In this document: piece by piece, positions 37,931 through 51,958 of the stretch
Layout: each line of letters begins with the position of its first letter
How positions within the stretch are numbered: position 1 is the stretch's first letter
Assembly (NCBI RefSeq): GCF_001050115.1
Contig: NZ_CP012024.1
Location: 476,001 to 540,000 of the forward strand
DNA: 64,000 nt
Direction: 5' to 3'
From: Bacillus smithii
Lineage (GTDB): Bacteria > Bacillota > Bacilli > Bacillales > DSM-4216
Notes under the pieces: model-generated
Seen by the model: the letters and a program-made list of their open reading frames with translations, nothing else
Databases searched by the model: none
What the model was told of the DNA's origin: nothing
Program-made: the position numbers and the translations under genes

Positions 37931-38956
37931 ATGAGTACATTTCTTGAAGTTCAAAAAAAGCTAGTACCGGACCTGCTGCAAATCATGCAAAAACGTTATG
38001 AAATTTTAAGATCCATTTGGTTGTCCGGCCCTGTAGGAAGGCGTACTTTGGCCCAAGCAGTCGGCTTGACGGAGAGGGTGCTTCGCAGCGAAGTTGAATT
38101 TTTGAAAAATCAGCATCTGATTGAGATTCGCTCCACCGGAATGGTGATTACCGACGAAGGGAAAACCATTTTGCGTGAAATTGAAGACATGATGCGGGAA
38201 ATTTCGGGAATTAACCAAATGGAGAACAGGATTAAGGAATATTTTCAAATCCAAGCTGTGTTTATTGTGCCCGGCAACAGCGATACTTCTCCTTGGGTAA
38301 AACAAGAAATGGGGCGTGCATGTGCCCGAAGTATCAAAAAACGATTATTGGGAGAAAATATCATTGCCGTAACAGGTGGAACTACGATGGCGGCTGTTGC
38401 TGAAACACTGACACCCGATTTTTCCAATAAAAAAATCATGTTTGTCCCTGCTCGCGGTGGCATTGGCGAAGATGTATCCAATCAAGCCAATTATATTTGC
38501 GCCAAAATGGCAAAGAATACGGGCCAAAAATACCGGGTTTTCTATGCACCGGACCAAGTCAGCCAACAAGTGTATGCTTCATTGATGAAGGAAAAACCGA
38601 TTAAGGAAATTTTGACGTTGATATCATCCGCCAATATGGTTCTCCATGGCATCGGTGATGCTATGGTTATGGCAAAACGCAGAAATACGAGCCCGGCGGA
38701 GATGGAAAAACTCGTCAAAGCAAAGGCAGTCGCAGAAGCTTTTGGCTACTACTTTGATGAAGAAGGAAAAGTAGTACATAAAGTTTCCACTATCGGTTTG
38801 CAGCTGTCAGACTTATCAAAGGCCAAAGATGTCATTGCGGTAGCTGGCGGCGCTTCTAAAGGTAAAGCGATTTTCGCTTATTTGAAAAGCGCGCCTAAAT
38901 CAACGGTGCTCATTACAGATGAAGCAGCAGCAAAAATGCTTTTAAAAGGGATTTAA
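37931..38956 (+). CDS. cggR: Central glycolytic genes regulator CggR
   Basis: SorC/DeoR-type repressor of the triose part of glycolysis, inactivated by fructose-1,6-bisphosphate. The 341-residue protein has an N-terminal helix-turn-helix (GRRTLAQAVGLTERVLRSEVEFL) and a sugar-isomerase-like effector domain (AVTGGTTMAAVAE, FVPARGGIGEDV). SD AAAGGAG lies 11 nt upstream. An out-of-frame ATG at 37927, better spaced, encodes only MNEYIS and may lower CggR translation. First gene of cggR-gap-pgk-tpiA-gpmI-eno. Confidence 0.96.
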   Translation: MSTFLEVQKKLVPDLLQIMQKRYEILRSIWLSGPVGRRTLAQAVGLTERVLRSEVEFLKNQHLIEIRSTGMVITDEGKTILREIEDMMREISGINQMENRIKEYFQIQAVFIVPGNSDTSPWVKQEMGRACARSIKKRLLGENIIAVTGGTTMAAVAETLTPDFSNKKIMFVPARGGIGEDVSNQANYICAKMAKNTGQKYRVFYAPDQVSQQVYASLMKEKPIKEILTLISSANMVLHGIGDAMVMAKRRNTSPAEMEKLVKAKAVAEAFGYYFDEEGKVVHKVSTIGLQLSDLSKAKDVIAVAGGASKGKAIFAYLKSAPKSTVLITDEAAAKMLLKGI

Positions 38957-38999
38957 CCCTTTTTAAAGGATAAATTTTACCATCATCCTGAAACTATGA

Positions 39000-40022
<1,023 letters not shown>

Positions 40023-40083
40023 TATAAACTGAAGAATATTGGAAATTGAAATCCTAACATCTATAATAAGAGTGGGATGAAAG

Positions 40084-40117
40084 GGGGAGCGGGGGATTCA
40101 TCCCCCCTCCCCGTTTT
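40084..40117 (+). terminator. GC-rich hairpin (partial terminator) between gap and pgk
   Basis: GGGGAG-C-GGGGGA-TTCA-TCCCCC-CTCCCC forms a 12-bp stem with one bulged C, followed by GTTTTC. Its strength and short T run fit an attenuating terminator that gives more gap than pgk mRNA. Confidence 0.7.
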
Positions 40118-40168
40118 CATGAAAAATCTTGGCTGGAAAATCTTCGAAAACCAAGGAGGCCTTTTGCT

Positions 40169-41353
40169 ATGAATAAAAAAACGATTAAAGACGTGGATGT
40201 AAAAGGAAAACGAGTTTTTTGCCGCGTTGATTTCAACGTTCCGATGAAAGACGGAAACGTAACGGATGATACGAGAATTCGTGCTGCACTCCCGACGATC
40301 CAATATTTGTCCGAAAACGGGGCAAAAGTGATCCTTGCTAGCCATCTTGGACGCCCGAAAGGACAAGTGGTGGAAGAAATGCGCCTGACGCCGGTGGCAA
40401 AACGCCTTTCCGAGCTTCTTCATAAAGATGTTCGTAAAACGAATGAATCTTATGGCGATGAAGTGAAAGCAGAAATCGCGAAAATGGAAGACGGCGACAT
40501 TCTCCTCCTTGAAAATGTTCGTTTCCATCCCGGCGAAGAAAAAAATGATCCTGAACTGGCAAAAGCGTTTGCTGAATTAGCAGATATTTATGTGAATGAC
40601 GCTTTTGGAGCTGCCCATCGCGCTCATGCTTCAACTGAAGGGATCGCAAAATATTTGCCGGCCGTGGCAGGATTTTTGATGGAAAAAGAATTAGAAGCTC
40701 TCGGCAATGCGCTTTCTAATCCGGATCGTCCATTTACGGCCATTATCGGCGGAGCAAAGGTAAAAGATAAAATCGGCGTCATCGACAACCTTTTGGATAA
40801 AGTCGATAACTTAATCATCGGAGGCGGTCTTGCTTACACGTTCGTTAAAGCAAAAGGCTATGAAGTGGGCAAGTCGTTGCTTGAAGAAGATAAAATTGAA
40901 CTGGCAAAAGACTTTATGAAAAAAGCCGAAGAAAAAGGCGTTAACTTCTATATGCCAATCGATGTTGTCGTGGCAGACGACTTTTCTGAAACTGCCAATA
41001 CAAAAGTAGTCAGCATTGAGGAAATTCCTTCTGATTGGGAAGCTTTAGACATTGGACCAGAAACAAGCAAAAAATATCGTGAAGTCGTTTTAAATTCCAA
41101 ATTGGTGATTTGGAACGGACCAATGGGTGTATTCGAAATGGATAAGTTTGCGGAAGGAACAAAAGCTGTTGCGCAAGCTCTTGCTGATGCCGAAAATACT
41201 TTTACCATTATCGGCGGCGGTGATTCAGCGGCAGCAGTGGAAAAATTCCATTTAGCTGATAAAATGGATCACGTCTCGACAGGCGGAGGCGCCTCTCTGG
41301 AATTTATGGAAGGAAAACAACTTCCTGGCGTTGTCGCTCTTAACGATAAGTAA
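40169..41353 (+). CDS. pgk: Phosphoglycerate kinase
   Basis: Makes ATP from 1,3-bisphosphoglycerate. N-terminal [11 protein letters not shown] and HLGRPKG substrate motifs, C-terminal nucleotide domain with [16 protein letters not shown] and [12 protein letters not shown]. 394 residues, the usual length. SD AAGGAGG. Third gene of the glycolytic operon. Confidence 0.98.
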   Translation: MNKKTIKDVDVKGKRVFCRVDFNVPMKDGNVTDDTRIRAALPTIQYLSENGAKVILASHLGRPKGQVVEEMRLTPVAKRLSELLHKDVRKTNESYGDEVKAEIAKMEDGDILLLENVRFHPGEEKNDPELAKAFAELADIYVNDAFGAAHRAHASTEGIAKYLPAVAGFLMEKELEALGNALSNPDRPFTAIIGGAKVKDKIGVIDNLLDKVDNLIIGGGLAYTFVKAKGYEVGKSLLEEDKIELAKDFMKKAEEKGVNFYMPIDVVVADDFSETANTKVVSIEEIPSDWEALDIGPETSKKYREVVLNSKLVIWNGPMGVFEMDKFAEGTKAVAQALADAENTFTIIGGGDSAAAVEKFHLADKMDHVSTGGGASLEFMEGKQLPGVVALNDK

Positions 41354-43676
<2,323 letters not shown>

Positions 43677-43694
43677 TATTTAGAAATTAAATAA

Positions 43695-45002
<1,308 letters not shown>

Positions 45003-45018
45003 TCCTTCATCCATTTTC

Positions 45019-45066
45019 AAAAGGCTGACTCATCACGGTTGACCCGTTCAATGAGTCAGCCTTTTT
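45019..45066 (+). terminator. Terminator of the glycolytic operon
   Basis: A perfect 15-bp stem AAAAGGCTGACTCAT/ATGAGTCAGCCTTTT with a 17-nt loop and a T run. Confidence 0.93.
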
Positions 45067-45145
45067 CATGATTCTTATTTGTCTTCTTCCTGACCCTTGT
45101 GGTAAAATGAAACTAATCGTTTGTTCGTTGTTATGGAGGGGAATC

Positions 45146-45379
45146 ATGCACACATTTTTAACCATCGCACTAGTAGTCGTTTCCATCGCGCTCATCGTGG
45201 TCGTTTTACTGCAATCGGGAAAAAGCGCCGGCCTTTCCGGAGCCATTACCGGCGGGGCAGAACAGCTTTTTGGAAAGCAGAAAATGCGCGGTGTTGATTT
45301 GGTTTTGCATCGCATTACGGTTGTATTGTCCATTTTGTTTTTCGCGATTACCATTGCGATCGCTTATCTTGGATGGTAA
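45146..45379 (+). CDS. secG: Protein translocase subunit SecG
   Basis: Accessory subunit of the SecYEG channel. A 77-residue product with two membrane helices and the conserved cytosolic segment [20 protein letters not shown]. The start ATG at 45146 follows TGGAGGGG and aligns with B. subtilis SecG; the longer frame from 45068 overlaps the terminator. A possible promoter with TAAAAT at 45103-45108 lies upstream. Confidence 0.95.
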   Translation: MHTFLTIALVVVSIALIVVVLLQSGKSAGLSGAITGGAEQLFGKQKMRGVDLVLHRITVVLSILFFAITIAIAYLGW

Positions 45380-45459
45380 CGGCAGCGAGACGCTGTGGAA
45401 ATGAACGGTTGTCTGCAGCTAACTGATCTTAAGAACGATATAACATTGCGAATTTTCCG

Positions 45460-45485
45460 GCCTGACCATTCGTGGTTAGGCTTTT
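45460..45485 (+). terminator. Terminator downstream of secG
   Basis: GCCTGACCA-TTCG-TGGTTAGGC (9 bp with one G-T pair, UUCG-type loop) followed by TTTT. The rest of the interval up to 45681 holds nothing recognisable. Confidence 0.8.
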
Positions 45486-45681
45486 CTCTTGAAAAGCTCA
45501 TCCATTCGCTTCTCATGATGATCGCCAACATCGCCATTTTGTGGACTAGGGTGTCAACATGAGGATCATGAGAGAGAGTTTGAACTAGAGAGGACTCTTG
45601 AGAAGGCGGATTGATTAGAGGAAAAGAACTTTTTTCAGCGGCAGTAAAACATTTGGATTCATGAAGAAAGGAGAAGTCATC

Positions 45682-46428
45682 ATGAAAATTAAATGGCCGG
45701 AGCCGTTTTTCTTTGAAGCGGGGCCGAGAGCGGTATTATTGCTGCATGGTTTTACCGGAAATTCATCGGATGTGCGTATGCTGGGGAGATTTTTGGAGAA
45801 AAAGGGGTATACCAGTCATGCCCCCCATTATAAAGGCCATGGAGTGCCTCCGGAAGAGCTGGTGAAAACAGGGCCGAGAGACTGGTGGAAGGATGTTGTA
45901 AAAGCTTATGATTTTTTGAAAAGCAAAGGCTATGAGGAAATTGCCGTTGCCGGCCTGTCGCTCGGCGGTGTATTTTCTTTGAAATTAGGTTACACTGTAC
46001 CTGTGAAGGGAATCATTCCCATGTGTGCACCTATGTATATTAAAAGCGAAGAAGTTATGTACAAGGGAGTTGTGGAATACGCCCGCAACTATAAAAAATT
46101 GGAAGGAAAATCGGAGGAGCAAATTGAAAAAGAAATAGAAGCCTTTAAGGAAACTCCTATGAACACATTAAAAGAGCTTCAAAATCTTATTGCCGATGTC
46201 CGTGAAAATGTGGATAACGTATATGCCCCAACGTTTGTTGTTCAAGCAAGACATGATGAAATGATCAACACGGATTCGGCCAATATTATTTATAATGAAA
46301 TCCAATCTCCGGTGAAACACATAAAATGGTATGAACAATCCACCCATGTCATTACACTTGGTAAAGAAAAAGAGCAGCTTCACGAAGATATTTATCAATT
46401 TTTAGAAAGTCTTGATTGGCAAGTATAA
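45682..46428 (+). CDS. est: Carboxylesterase (Est30/YvaK type)
   Basis: Alpha/beta-hydrolase of 248 residues, very similar to the thermostable Geobacillus Est30: [19 protein letters not shown] oxyanion region, nucleophile Ser93 in GLSLGG, Asp in [14 protein letters not shown] and His in QSTHVITL. Hydrolyses short- to medium-chain esters in the cytoplasm; the physiological substrate is unknown. The ATG at 45682 has GAAAGGAG; the in-frame 45661 start precedes that site. Positioned secG-est-rnr as in B. subtilis (yvaK). Confidence 0.94.
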   Translation: MKIKWPEPFFFEAGPRAVLLLHGFTGNSSDVRMLGRFLEKKGYTSHAPHYKGHGVPPEELVKTGPRDWWKDVVKAYDFLKSKGYEEIAVAGLSLGGVFSLKLGYTVPVKGIIPMCAPMYIKSEEVMYKGVVEYARNYKKLEGKSEEQIEKEIEAFKETPMNTLKELQNLIADVRENVDNVYAPTFVVQARHDEMINTDSANIIYNEIQSPVKHIKWYEQSTHVITLGKEKEQLHEDIYQFLESLDWQV

Positions 46429-46465
46429 ATTCCGTCGGGGCTTTAAGTCCTAAGGAGGGATGAAA

Positions 46466-48790
46466 ATGGATCCAACCATTCAAGAGCATGTGGACAGGCT
46501 GTTGACCTATATGAAAGAAGACGCCTACAAGCCGCTCACTGTCCAAGAACTTGAAAAAGCATTTGAAATTGAGGATTCATCAGAGTTTAAAGATTTTGTC
46601 AAAGCGCTTGTCTACATGGAAGAGCAAGGGCTTGTCGTTCGAACAAGAAGCAACCGCTATGGAGTTCCGGAAAAAATGAATTTAATCCGTGGAAAGCTGT
46701 CCGGTCATCCGAAGGGATTCGCCTTTTTGATCCCGGAAGAACCGGGAATGGATGATATTTTTATCCCTCCCGGCGACACAAACGGAGCGGTGAACGGAGA
46801 CAAAGTGCTTGTCCGTGTTTCCAATCAAAAATCAGGAACGCGCAGAGAAGGAGCCGTTGTCCGAATTTTGGAGAGAGGCGTCAAGGATCTGGTCGGTACG
46901 TACTCGGACAGCAAATATTTTGGGTTTGTAATTCCGGATGACCGCAAGTTTTCCAGTGATATTTTTATTCCGAAAACAGCCAATATGGGGGCAGTGGACG
47001 GTCATAAAGTGGTGGTCCGGATCACTTCTTATCCGGAAGGAAGAAAAAGCGCCGAAGGAGAAATTATTCAGATTATCGGCCATAAAAACGATCCGGGAGT
47101 GGATATTTTATCGGTTATTCATCAGTTTGGACTTCCGGAAGGCTTTCCGGATGAAGTATTGGCTCAGGCCAATGAAACGCCCGACACCATTGACGAATCG
47201 GAAATTCGAAACAGAAGGGACCTGCGGAACGAACTGATCGTGACGATTGATGGACCGGATGCCAAAGACTTGGATGATGCCGTCACTGTCACAAAATTGG
47301 ACAATGGACACTACAAATTAGGCGTTCATATAGCGGATGTCAGCTACTACGTGAAAGAAGGCTCTCCTATTGACCGGGAAGCGTTTGAGCGGGGGACAAG
47401 CGTGTATTTGGTTGACCGAGTGATTCCGATGATCCCGCACCGGCTGTCCAACGGAATCTGTTCTTTAAATCCGAAAGTGGACCGCCTTACTCTCTCATGT
47501 GAAATGGAAATCAATGAACAAGGAGAAGTGGTCAGCCACGAAATTTTCGAAAGCGTCATCCGCACAACGGAACGAATGACTTATGAGGATGTCAATGCCA
47601 TTCTCGTTGACAAAGATGAAGAATTGCGGAAACGGTATGAACCTCTTGTTCCTATGTTTGAACGAATGGCCGAATTGGCCGAAATTCTCCGTAATAAACG
47701 AATGAAGCGAGGAGCCATTGACTTTGATTTTAAAGAGTCGAAAGTGATTGTCGATGAAAACGGCAAACCGGTAGATGTCGTGCTGCGCGAACGTTCCGTG
47801 GCGGAGCGGCTGATCGAAGAATTTATGTTGGCAGCCAATGAAACAGTGGCGGAACATTTTCATTGGCTTGATGTTCCGTTTATTTACCGGATTCATGAAG
47901 ATCCGAAAGAAGACAAACTGCAGCGATTCTTCGAATTTATTACGAATTTCGGTCTGGTCGTCAAAGGAACGGCCAATTCCGTTCATCCGCGGGCGTTGCA
48001 GGAAATCATTGAAGCCGTGCAAGGAAAGCCGGAAGAAATGGTCGTATCGACTGTGATGCTTCGCTCCATGCAGCAGGCAAAATATTATCCGGAAAGTCTG
48101 GGACACTTTGGTTTGTCTACCGATTTTTACACCCATTTTACTTCTCCGATACGTCGGTATCCGGATTTAATTGTTCACCGGCTTATCCGCACTTATTTAA
48201 TCGAAGGGAAAATGGACGAAGCGACACGTGCAAAATGGGGAGCGCGGCTTCCGGAAATCGCTGAGCATTCTTCCGAGAGAGAAAGACGGGCAGTAGATGC
48301 CGAAAGAGCGACTGACGAAATTAAAAAAGCGGAATTTATGGAAGATAAAATCGGCCAAGAATTTGACGGCATTATTAGTTCCGTTACGAACTTTGGCATA
48401 TTTGTTGAACTGCCGAATACCATTGAAGGTCTTGTCCATGTTTCGTATATGACCGATGATTATTATCACTACGATGAACGCCATTATGCGATGATCGGCG
48501 AGCGGACTGGAAATGTGTATCGGATCGGCGATGAAATCACGGTCCGCGTCATCAATGTCAATAAAGAGGAACATTCGGTCGATTTTGAAATCGTCGGCAT
48601 GAAAAACGTTAAGAAGAGAAAAATGACGGAAGCGCCGAAAGTGGTGAAAGTGCGTTCCAAAAAAGGAAAACAAAAAGGTCCTCAGCTGAATTCGGAGGAA
48701 GAATGGTCAACGCGGCCGCCCAAAAAAAAGAAAAAGAAATTTTACGAGAATGTCGCAAAGCCAAAAAGCAAAAGGCGTAAACGAAAATAA
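46466..48790 (+). CDS. rnr: Ribonuclease R
   Basis: Processive 3'-5' exoribonuclease for structured RNA, acting in quality control with trans-translation. 774 residues: an N-terminal winged helix, two cold-shock domains ([22 protein letters not shown]), the RNB catalytic core with [13 protein letters not shown] metal-binding Asp residues, a C-terminal S1 domain ([15 protein letters not shown]) and a Lys-rich tail ([17 protein letters not shown]). The Shine-Dalgarno AAGGAGGG abuts an ATG at 46460, so the ATG at 46466 is chosen. Followed by smpB and ssrA, its functional partners. Confidence 0.96.
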   Translation: MDPTIQEHVDRLLTYMKEDAYKPLTVQELEKAFEIEDSSEFKDFVKALVYMEEQGLVVRTRSNRYGVPEKMNLIRGKLSGHPKGFAFLIPEEPGMDDIFIPPGDTNGAVNGDKVLVRVSNQKSGTRREGAVVRILERGVKDLVGTYSDSKYFGFVIPDDRKFSSDIFIPKTANMGAVDGHKVVVRITSYPEGRKSAEGEIIQIIGHKNDPGVDILSVIHQFGLPEGFPDEVLAQANETPDTIDESEIRNRRDLRNELIVTIDGPDAKDLDDAVTVTKLDNGHYKLGVHIADVSYYVKEGSPIDREAFERGTSVYLVDRVIPMIPHRLSNGICSLNPKVDRLTLSCEMEINEQGEVVSHEIFESVIRTTERMTYEDVNAILVDKDEELRKRYEPLVPMFERMAELAEILRNKRMKRGAIDFDFKESKVIVDENGKPVDVVLRERSVAERLIEEFMLAANETVAEHFHWLDVPFIYRIHEDPKEDKLQRFFEFITNFGLVVKGTANSVHPRALQEIIEAVQGKPEEMVVSTVMLRSMQQAKYYPESLGHFGLSTDFYTHFTSPIRRYPDLIVHRLIRTYLIEGKMDEATRAKWGARLPEIAEHSSERERRAVDAERATDEIKKAEFMEDKIGQEFDGIISSVTNFGIFVELPNTIEGLVHVSYMTDDYYHYDERHYAMIGERTGNVYRIGDEITVRVINVNKEEHSVDFEIVGMKNVKKRKMTEAPKVVKVRSKKGKQKGPQLNSEEEWSTRPPKKKKKKFYENVAKPKSKRRKRK

Positions 48791-48909
48791 AGGCGGACTG
48801 ACAAGAATTTAATCCGTAAATGAAATAAGTTTTTTTGAGATGGAGAGGCCGGATCTTTCCTGATAGCCTTTTGGACAAAAGATCAAGAAACCAGCAAGGG
48901 GGGAATCAT

Positions 48910-49377
48910 ATGCCAAAAGGGGAAGGAAAAGTTGTCGCACAAAATAAGAAAGCTAGGCACGATTACTTTATTGAAGAGACGTATGAAGCGGGCATCGTGC
49001 TGCAAGGAACGGAAATTAAATCGATCCGCGCTGGCCGTGTCAATTTAAAAGATTCATTTGCCCGCGTCCAAAAGGGCGAGGTTTTTCTTCACAATATGCA
49101 TATCAGCCCATATGAACATGGAAACCGTTATAATCATGACCCGCTTCGTACTCGAAAGCTTTTGCTGCATAAAAAAGAAATTTTGAAATTAATCGGAAAA
49201 ACAAAAGAACAAGGCTATTCGCTTGTTCCGTTAAAATTATATATAAAAAACGGCTATGCCAAAATTCTTCTCGGTCTGGCCAAAGGGAAGAAAAAATGGG
49301 ATAAACGCGAAGACTTGAAAAAGAAAGAAGCAAAACGAGAAATTGAGCGTGCGTTTAAAGCTCGTCAGCAGTTTTAA
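48910..49377 (+). CDS. smpB: SsrA-binding protein SmpB
   Basis: Binds the tRNA-like end of tmRNA and brings it to stalled ribosomes. 155 residues; motifs [28 protein letters not shown] and the basic C-terminal helix ([18 protein letters not shown]). The ATG at 48910 has AAGGGGGGA upstream; the longer frame from 48835 has no ribosome site. The gene for its RNA partner lies 295 bp downstream. Confidence 0.96.
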   Translation: MPKGEGKVVAQNKKARHDYFIEETYEAGIVLQGTEIKSIRAGRVNLKDSFARVQKGEVFLHNMHISPYEHGNRYNHDPLRTRKLLLHKKEILKLIGKTKEQGYSLVPLKLYIKNGYAKILLGLAKGKKKWDKREDLKKKEAKREIERAFKARQQF

Positions 49378-49497
49378 TTTTTCTTTGAAGAAAGTCTTGA
49401 ACTTCCATGGAGAAACTCGTTTCGTTACCCATACAGGACTGCATAGAATCGATATGTTCAAGCGATCTTTGGATGCAGTCCATCACTCGGGAAAAAG

Positions 49498-49527
49498 CCT
49501 CCACTTCGATAAGTAAAGAAGTGGAGG
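49498..49527. repeat. 10-bp inverted repeat between smpB and ssrA
   Basis: CCTCCACTTC-GATAAGTAAA-GAAGTGGAGG is a perfect hairpin without a T run. It could be a transcript-end stabiliser for smpB or the scar of an element. Nothing else is recognised in 49378-49565. Confidence 0.6.
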
Positions 49528-49565
49528 GTCGTACCGCAAGTTGGAAAATTGGAAGTTCATCCCGG

Positions 49566-49593
49566 TTGAATTATACGCCTATTATGATATAAT
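49566..49593 (+). promoter_or_regulatory. Promoter of ssrA
   Basis: TTGAAT (49566-49571) and TATAAT (49588-49593) with a 16-nt spacer, leaving a precursor leader of about 70 nt before mature tmRNA. Confidence 0.75.
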
Positions 49594-49672
49594 AACTCTT
49601 GCAAGAGCCAGTTGAAACAAGCATTAAGCTCTCGATATTCCCAGAGCTTCCGAAACATTCTCTTTATTATAA

Positions 49673-50025
49673 GGGGACGTTACGGATTCGACAGGGGTAA
49701 TCAGAGCTTAAGCTGCGAGTCGGAGGGATCGTCTCCGTCATCAACGTCAACTTAAATATAACTGGCAAACAAAACAATTACGCTTTAGCTGCTTAATTGC
49801 GCTAAAGGCTCCTCCTTCCATCGCCCATGTGGAAGTCGAGGGGTTCATCTGAAGTGGGCTACGCCGGATTCCGCCGCCTGAGGATGAAGGAAGAGACCAA
49901 TCAGGCTAGCTCGTCCGAAGCCCGTCGACAGGCCGACGATAGAGCGAAACACAATATGTCGACTACACTCGTAGACGCTTAAGTGGTGATACCTTTGGAC
50001 GTGGGTTCGACTCCCACCGTCTCCA
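49673..50025 (+). ncRNA. ssrA: Transfer-messenger RNA (tmRNA)
   Basis: Rescues stalled ribosomes and tags the product for proteolysis. The 5' GGGGACGTTACGGATTCGAC and the 3' GTGGGTTCGACTCCCACC plus CGTCTCC form the alanyl-tRNA-like domain (7-bp acceptor with one G-U). The tag frame starts at GGC 49764 and reads GKQNNYALAA, stop TAA at 49794-49796, so the full tag is (A)GKQNNYALAA. CCA is not encoded after A50025. Promoter and terminator flank it; smpB precedes it. An antisense frame of 100 codons over its 3' half is spurious. Confidence 0.96.
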
Positions 50026-50071
50026 TTGCAAGTATCCGATAACATGCGAATAAAACTTGCGAAATCCTGAT

Positions 50072-50095
50072 ACGACCGCATTTGCGGTCGTTTTT
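50072..50095 (+). terminator. Terminator of ssrA
   Basis: ACGACCGC-ATTT-GCGGTCGT followed by TTTT. Confidence 0.9.
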
Positions 50096-50401
50096 CATTT
50101 TTCCGAGATTCCGAAAGAATCCTGTAGAATTCGAAAAAATTTTGCATTGATTTTGCACTGCTATTTTTATTTGAAATCGTAGGGCTCTTTCATCGTTCGG
50201 TCAACTTGTCGAGACTTTTTCTGCTTATTTTTACCTAACTTGCTTCATAAGCAGGCTGGCTTTTGTCGACAAACTAAATATAACCGCAACACTATCAGTT
50301 GCGGTTGTTCGCGGAAGATTCCGATGGCTGATTTGAAGTTACACAGGTTTTTATAAAAAACCTGAAATCAAAATATTTAGCGGTAAATACTCTCTGTTTT
50401 C
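50096..50401. other. Intergenic region downstream of ssrA
   Basis: No gene. A second hairpin AACCGCAAC-ACTATCA-GTTGCGGTT at 50282-50306 could end the tetR transcript read from the other strand. TTTTGCATTGATTTTGCACTG near 50140 resembles sequence I associate with ssrA-targeting integrase genes, but no integrase frame remains. Confidence 0.4.
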
Positions 50402-50992
50402 TCATCTACAAAGAGATCTCAAGTGGTGATCCACAATCGATTCAACCATTTCTGGGGTTAAATGATTTGGTTGCATAATGATGTGTATCGCTAAACCGTC
50501 AATAAGCGCATAAAGACGCTCCACTTCTAAATCTACATTTAAGTTTGGCCGTGCAAGTTCAAGTTTTAACAACGTTTCAATGATTAGTTTAATTGCGGAA
50601 CGAAACTCGTGGTATACTTGATTGCTTAATGGCTGAAGTTCAGGCTCCCATAATGCCTTTTGGGTAAAAGTAAACCACACCTCCATTTCTTTTTTTGTTT
50701 CTTCTTCCAGTGGCAAAACCTCATGTATTAGACGTTTTATCCCTTCAAGAGGGGGACAAGAAAAATCGATTCCTTCAATTCGTTTTTTCACTCGCTCGGA
50801 AACGAGCCTCATCGAAAAAGCCAACAGTTCTGACTGGGTAGAAAAATAATGGCGTAAGGAACCAACAGAAATTCCAGCCTCTTTCGCAATATTGCGGACG
50901 GTTGCTTTTTCAATTCCCTCCCTCGTAATGATTCTCCATGTCGCTTCCGCAATTTTTTTCCTTTGTTTATCATGATCAACTATTTTTGGCAT
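50402..50992 (-). CDS. TetR-family transcriptional regulator
   Basis: A 196-residue repressor with an N-terminal helix-turn-helix (VRNIAKEAGISVGSLRHYFST, residues 31-51) and a BetI-like C-terminal ligand domain. Divergent from a membrane-protein gene; a perfect 20-bp palindrome lies between them. This resembles the yvaD-yvaF neighbourhood near ssrA in B. subtilis, where a TetR regulator sits with membrane proteins. No Shine-Dalgarno precedes the ATG; the -10 box TATAAT (51004-50999) ends 6 nt before it, so the mRNA is probably leaderless. Confidence 0.88.
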   Translation of the reverse strand: MPKIVDHDKQRKKIAEATWRIITREGIEKATVRNIAKEAGISVGSLRHYFSTQSELLAFSMRLVSERVKKRIEGIDFSCPPLEGIKRLIHEVLPLEEETKKEMEVWFTFTQKALWEPELQPLSNQVYHEFRSAIKLIIETLLKLELARPNLNVDLEVERLYALIDGLAIHIIMQPNHLTPEMVESIVDHHLRSLCR

Positions 50993-51042
50993 GAATATAT
51001 TATATCATGATTGTTTTTTTGATACATGTGTGCTAAATTGAT

Positions 51043-51062
51043 TTTAATACAACTGTATTAAA
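51043..51062. promoter_or_regulatory. Candidate TetR operator
   Basis: TTTAATACA-AC-TGTATTAAA: perfect 9-bp arms around a 2-nt centre. It overlaps a possible -10 (TTTAAT) of a TTGATA promoter (51019-51024) for the + strand membrane gene. Confidence 0.7.
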
Positions 51063-51076
51063 AAGGGGATATTTAT

Positions 51077-51613
51077 ATGATTGCTTGGCTCATTATTGCC
51101 AGTGAAATTTTGTTTTGGCTATTTATTTTTGCGGGTTTATTCGCAAGATATGTTCTGAAATGGAAAAGAATTGGAATAATATTATTGTTTTGCACACCGC
51201 TTATAGACCTTTTTTTATTGATGGCTACTATTATTGATTTGAAAAATGGGGAAACAGCTCATTTTGTTCACGCGTTGTCAGCAGTTTATATCGGCGTCTC
51301 CGTTGCATTTGGAAGACGCATGATTCAATGGGCTGATGAACACTTTTCCTACCGATTTGCTGGGGGGAGTCGTCCCAAAAAAGCACCTCGATTTGGAAAA
51401 GAACATGCCAGGTACGAACGACAAGGCTGGTATCGGCATTTGCTTGCATGGACAATCGGGAATGGATTAATCCTTTTCATGGTTTTGCTCGTCAACGACT
51501 TTGACAAAACAAAAGAGCTGTTAATCACGGCAACCCGATGGTCTGTTATTCTTATCATCGATTTTTTGTGGAGTTTTAGTTATACATTATGGCCCCGCGG
51601 GGCAAAAAGGTAA
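51077..51613 (+). CDS. Polytopic membrane protein, probable target of the divergent TetR
   Basis: A 178-residue protein with about five hydrophobic segments (residues 2-25, 31-52, 65-82, 123-143, 152-172) and a basic cytoplasmic loop containing RPKKAPRFGKEHARYERQGW. I do not recognise a characterised family; it resembles YvaD-like or YmcC-like conserved membrane proteins. SD AAAGGGGAT. The shared intergenic palindrome suggests de-repression by a TetR ligand, which would fit a membrane-stress or small-molecule defence role, but this is inference. Confidence 0.75.
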   Translation: MIAWLIIASEILFWLFIFAGLFARYVLKWKRIGIILLFCTPLIDLFLLMATIIDLKNGETAHFVHALSAVYIGVSVAFGRRMIQWADEHFSYRFAGGSRPKKAPRFGKEHARYERQGWYRHLLAWTIGNGLILFMVLLVNDFDKTKELLITATRWSVILIIDFLWSFSYTLWPRGAKR

Positions 51614-51958
51614 AAAGCAGCTTACTGTATTGATCATGTATGTATGGACGACGTCGCAAGCCATAAAAATACGGGGATTACAAAATCACGCAGGAGCCAG
51701 CTTATTTCACGAGGAAAGATAGCTTGTTTTTAAGGCGGATATTGAAAACCAGATAGGCTAAGAAAAAAATATTGTCCGTATGAAAGGGAATAAAACCCCA
51801 ATAAGGGTTATTTTATAGCCAAATGCTTTTCTCCCATAAATCTGTTCATCGTGAACCTCTAAACTATGCTGTTTCCACTTATCAATGACAACTAGAATCA
51901 TATTTTGAAATACATGGAGATATGATTATATGAACAGGTTATAAAGGGGAGAGGCTTC
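51614..51958. other. Intergenic region before the DUF2935 gene
   Basis: No gene supported. A weak inverted repeat AATAAAACCC...GGGTTATTTT at about 51789-51814 may act as a terminator. TTGAAA at 51905-51910 is a possible -35 box, with TTATAT or ATATGA as an imperfect -10. Confidence 0.4.

Noticed and set aside
47495-48136. A 213-codon minus-strand frame inside rnr
   Set aside because: Shadow of the RNB catalytic domain; rich in His/Phe with no family similarity.
49845-50147. A 100-codon minus-strand frame over ssrA
   Set aside because: It is antisense to the conserved tRNA-like domain and pseudoknots of tmRNA; such frames are a common false gene call. No ribosome site.
50026-50401. Attachment site or integrated element at the ssrA 3' end
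   Set aside because: ssrA is a common integration target, but no integrase and no second copy of the ssrA 3' end were found in the window.
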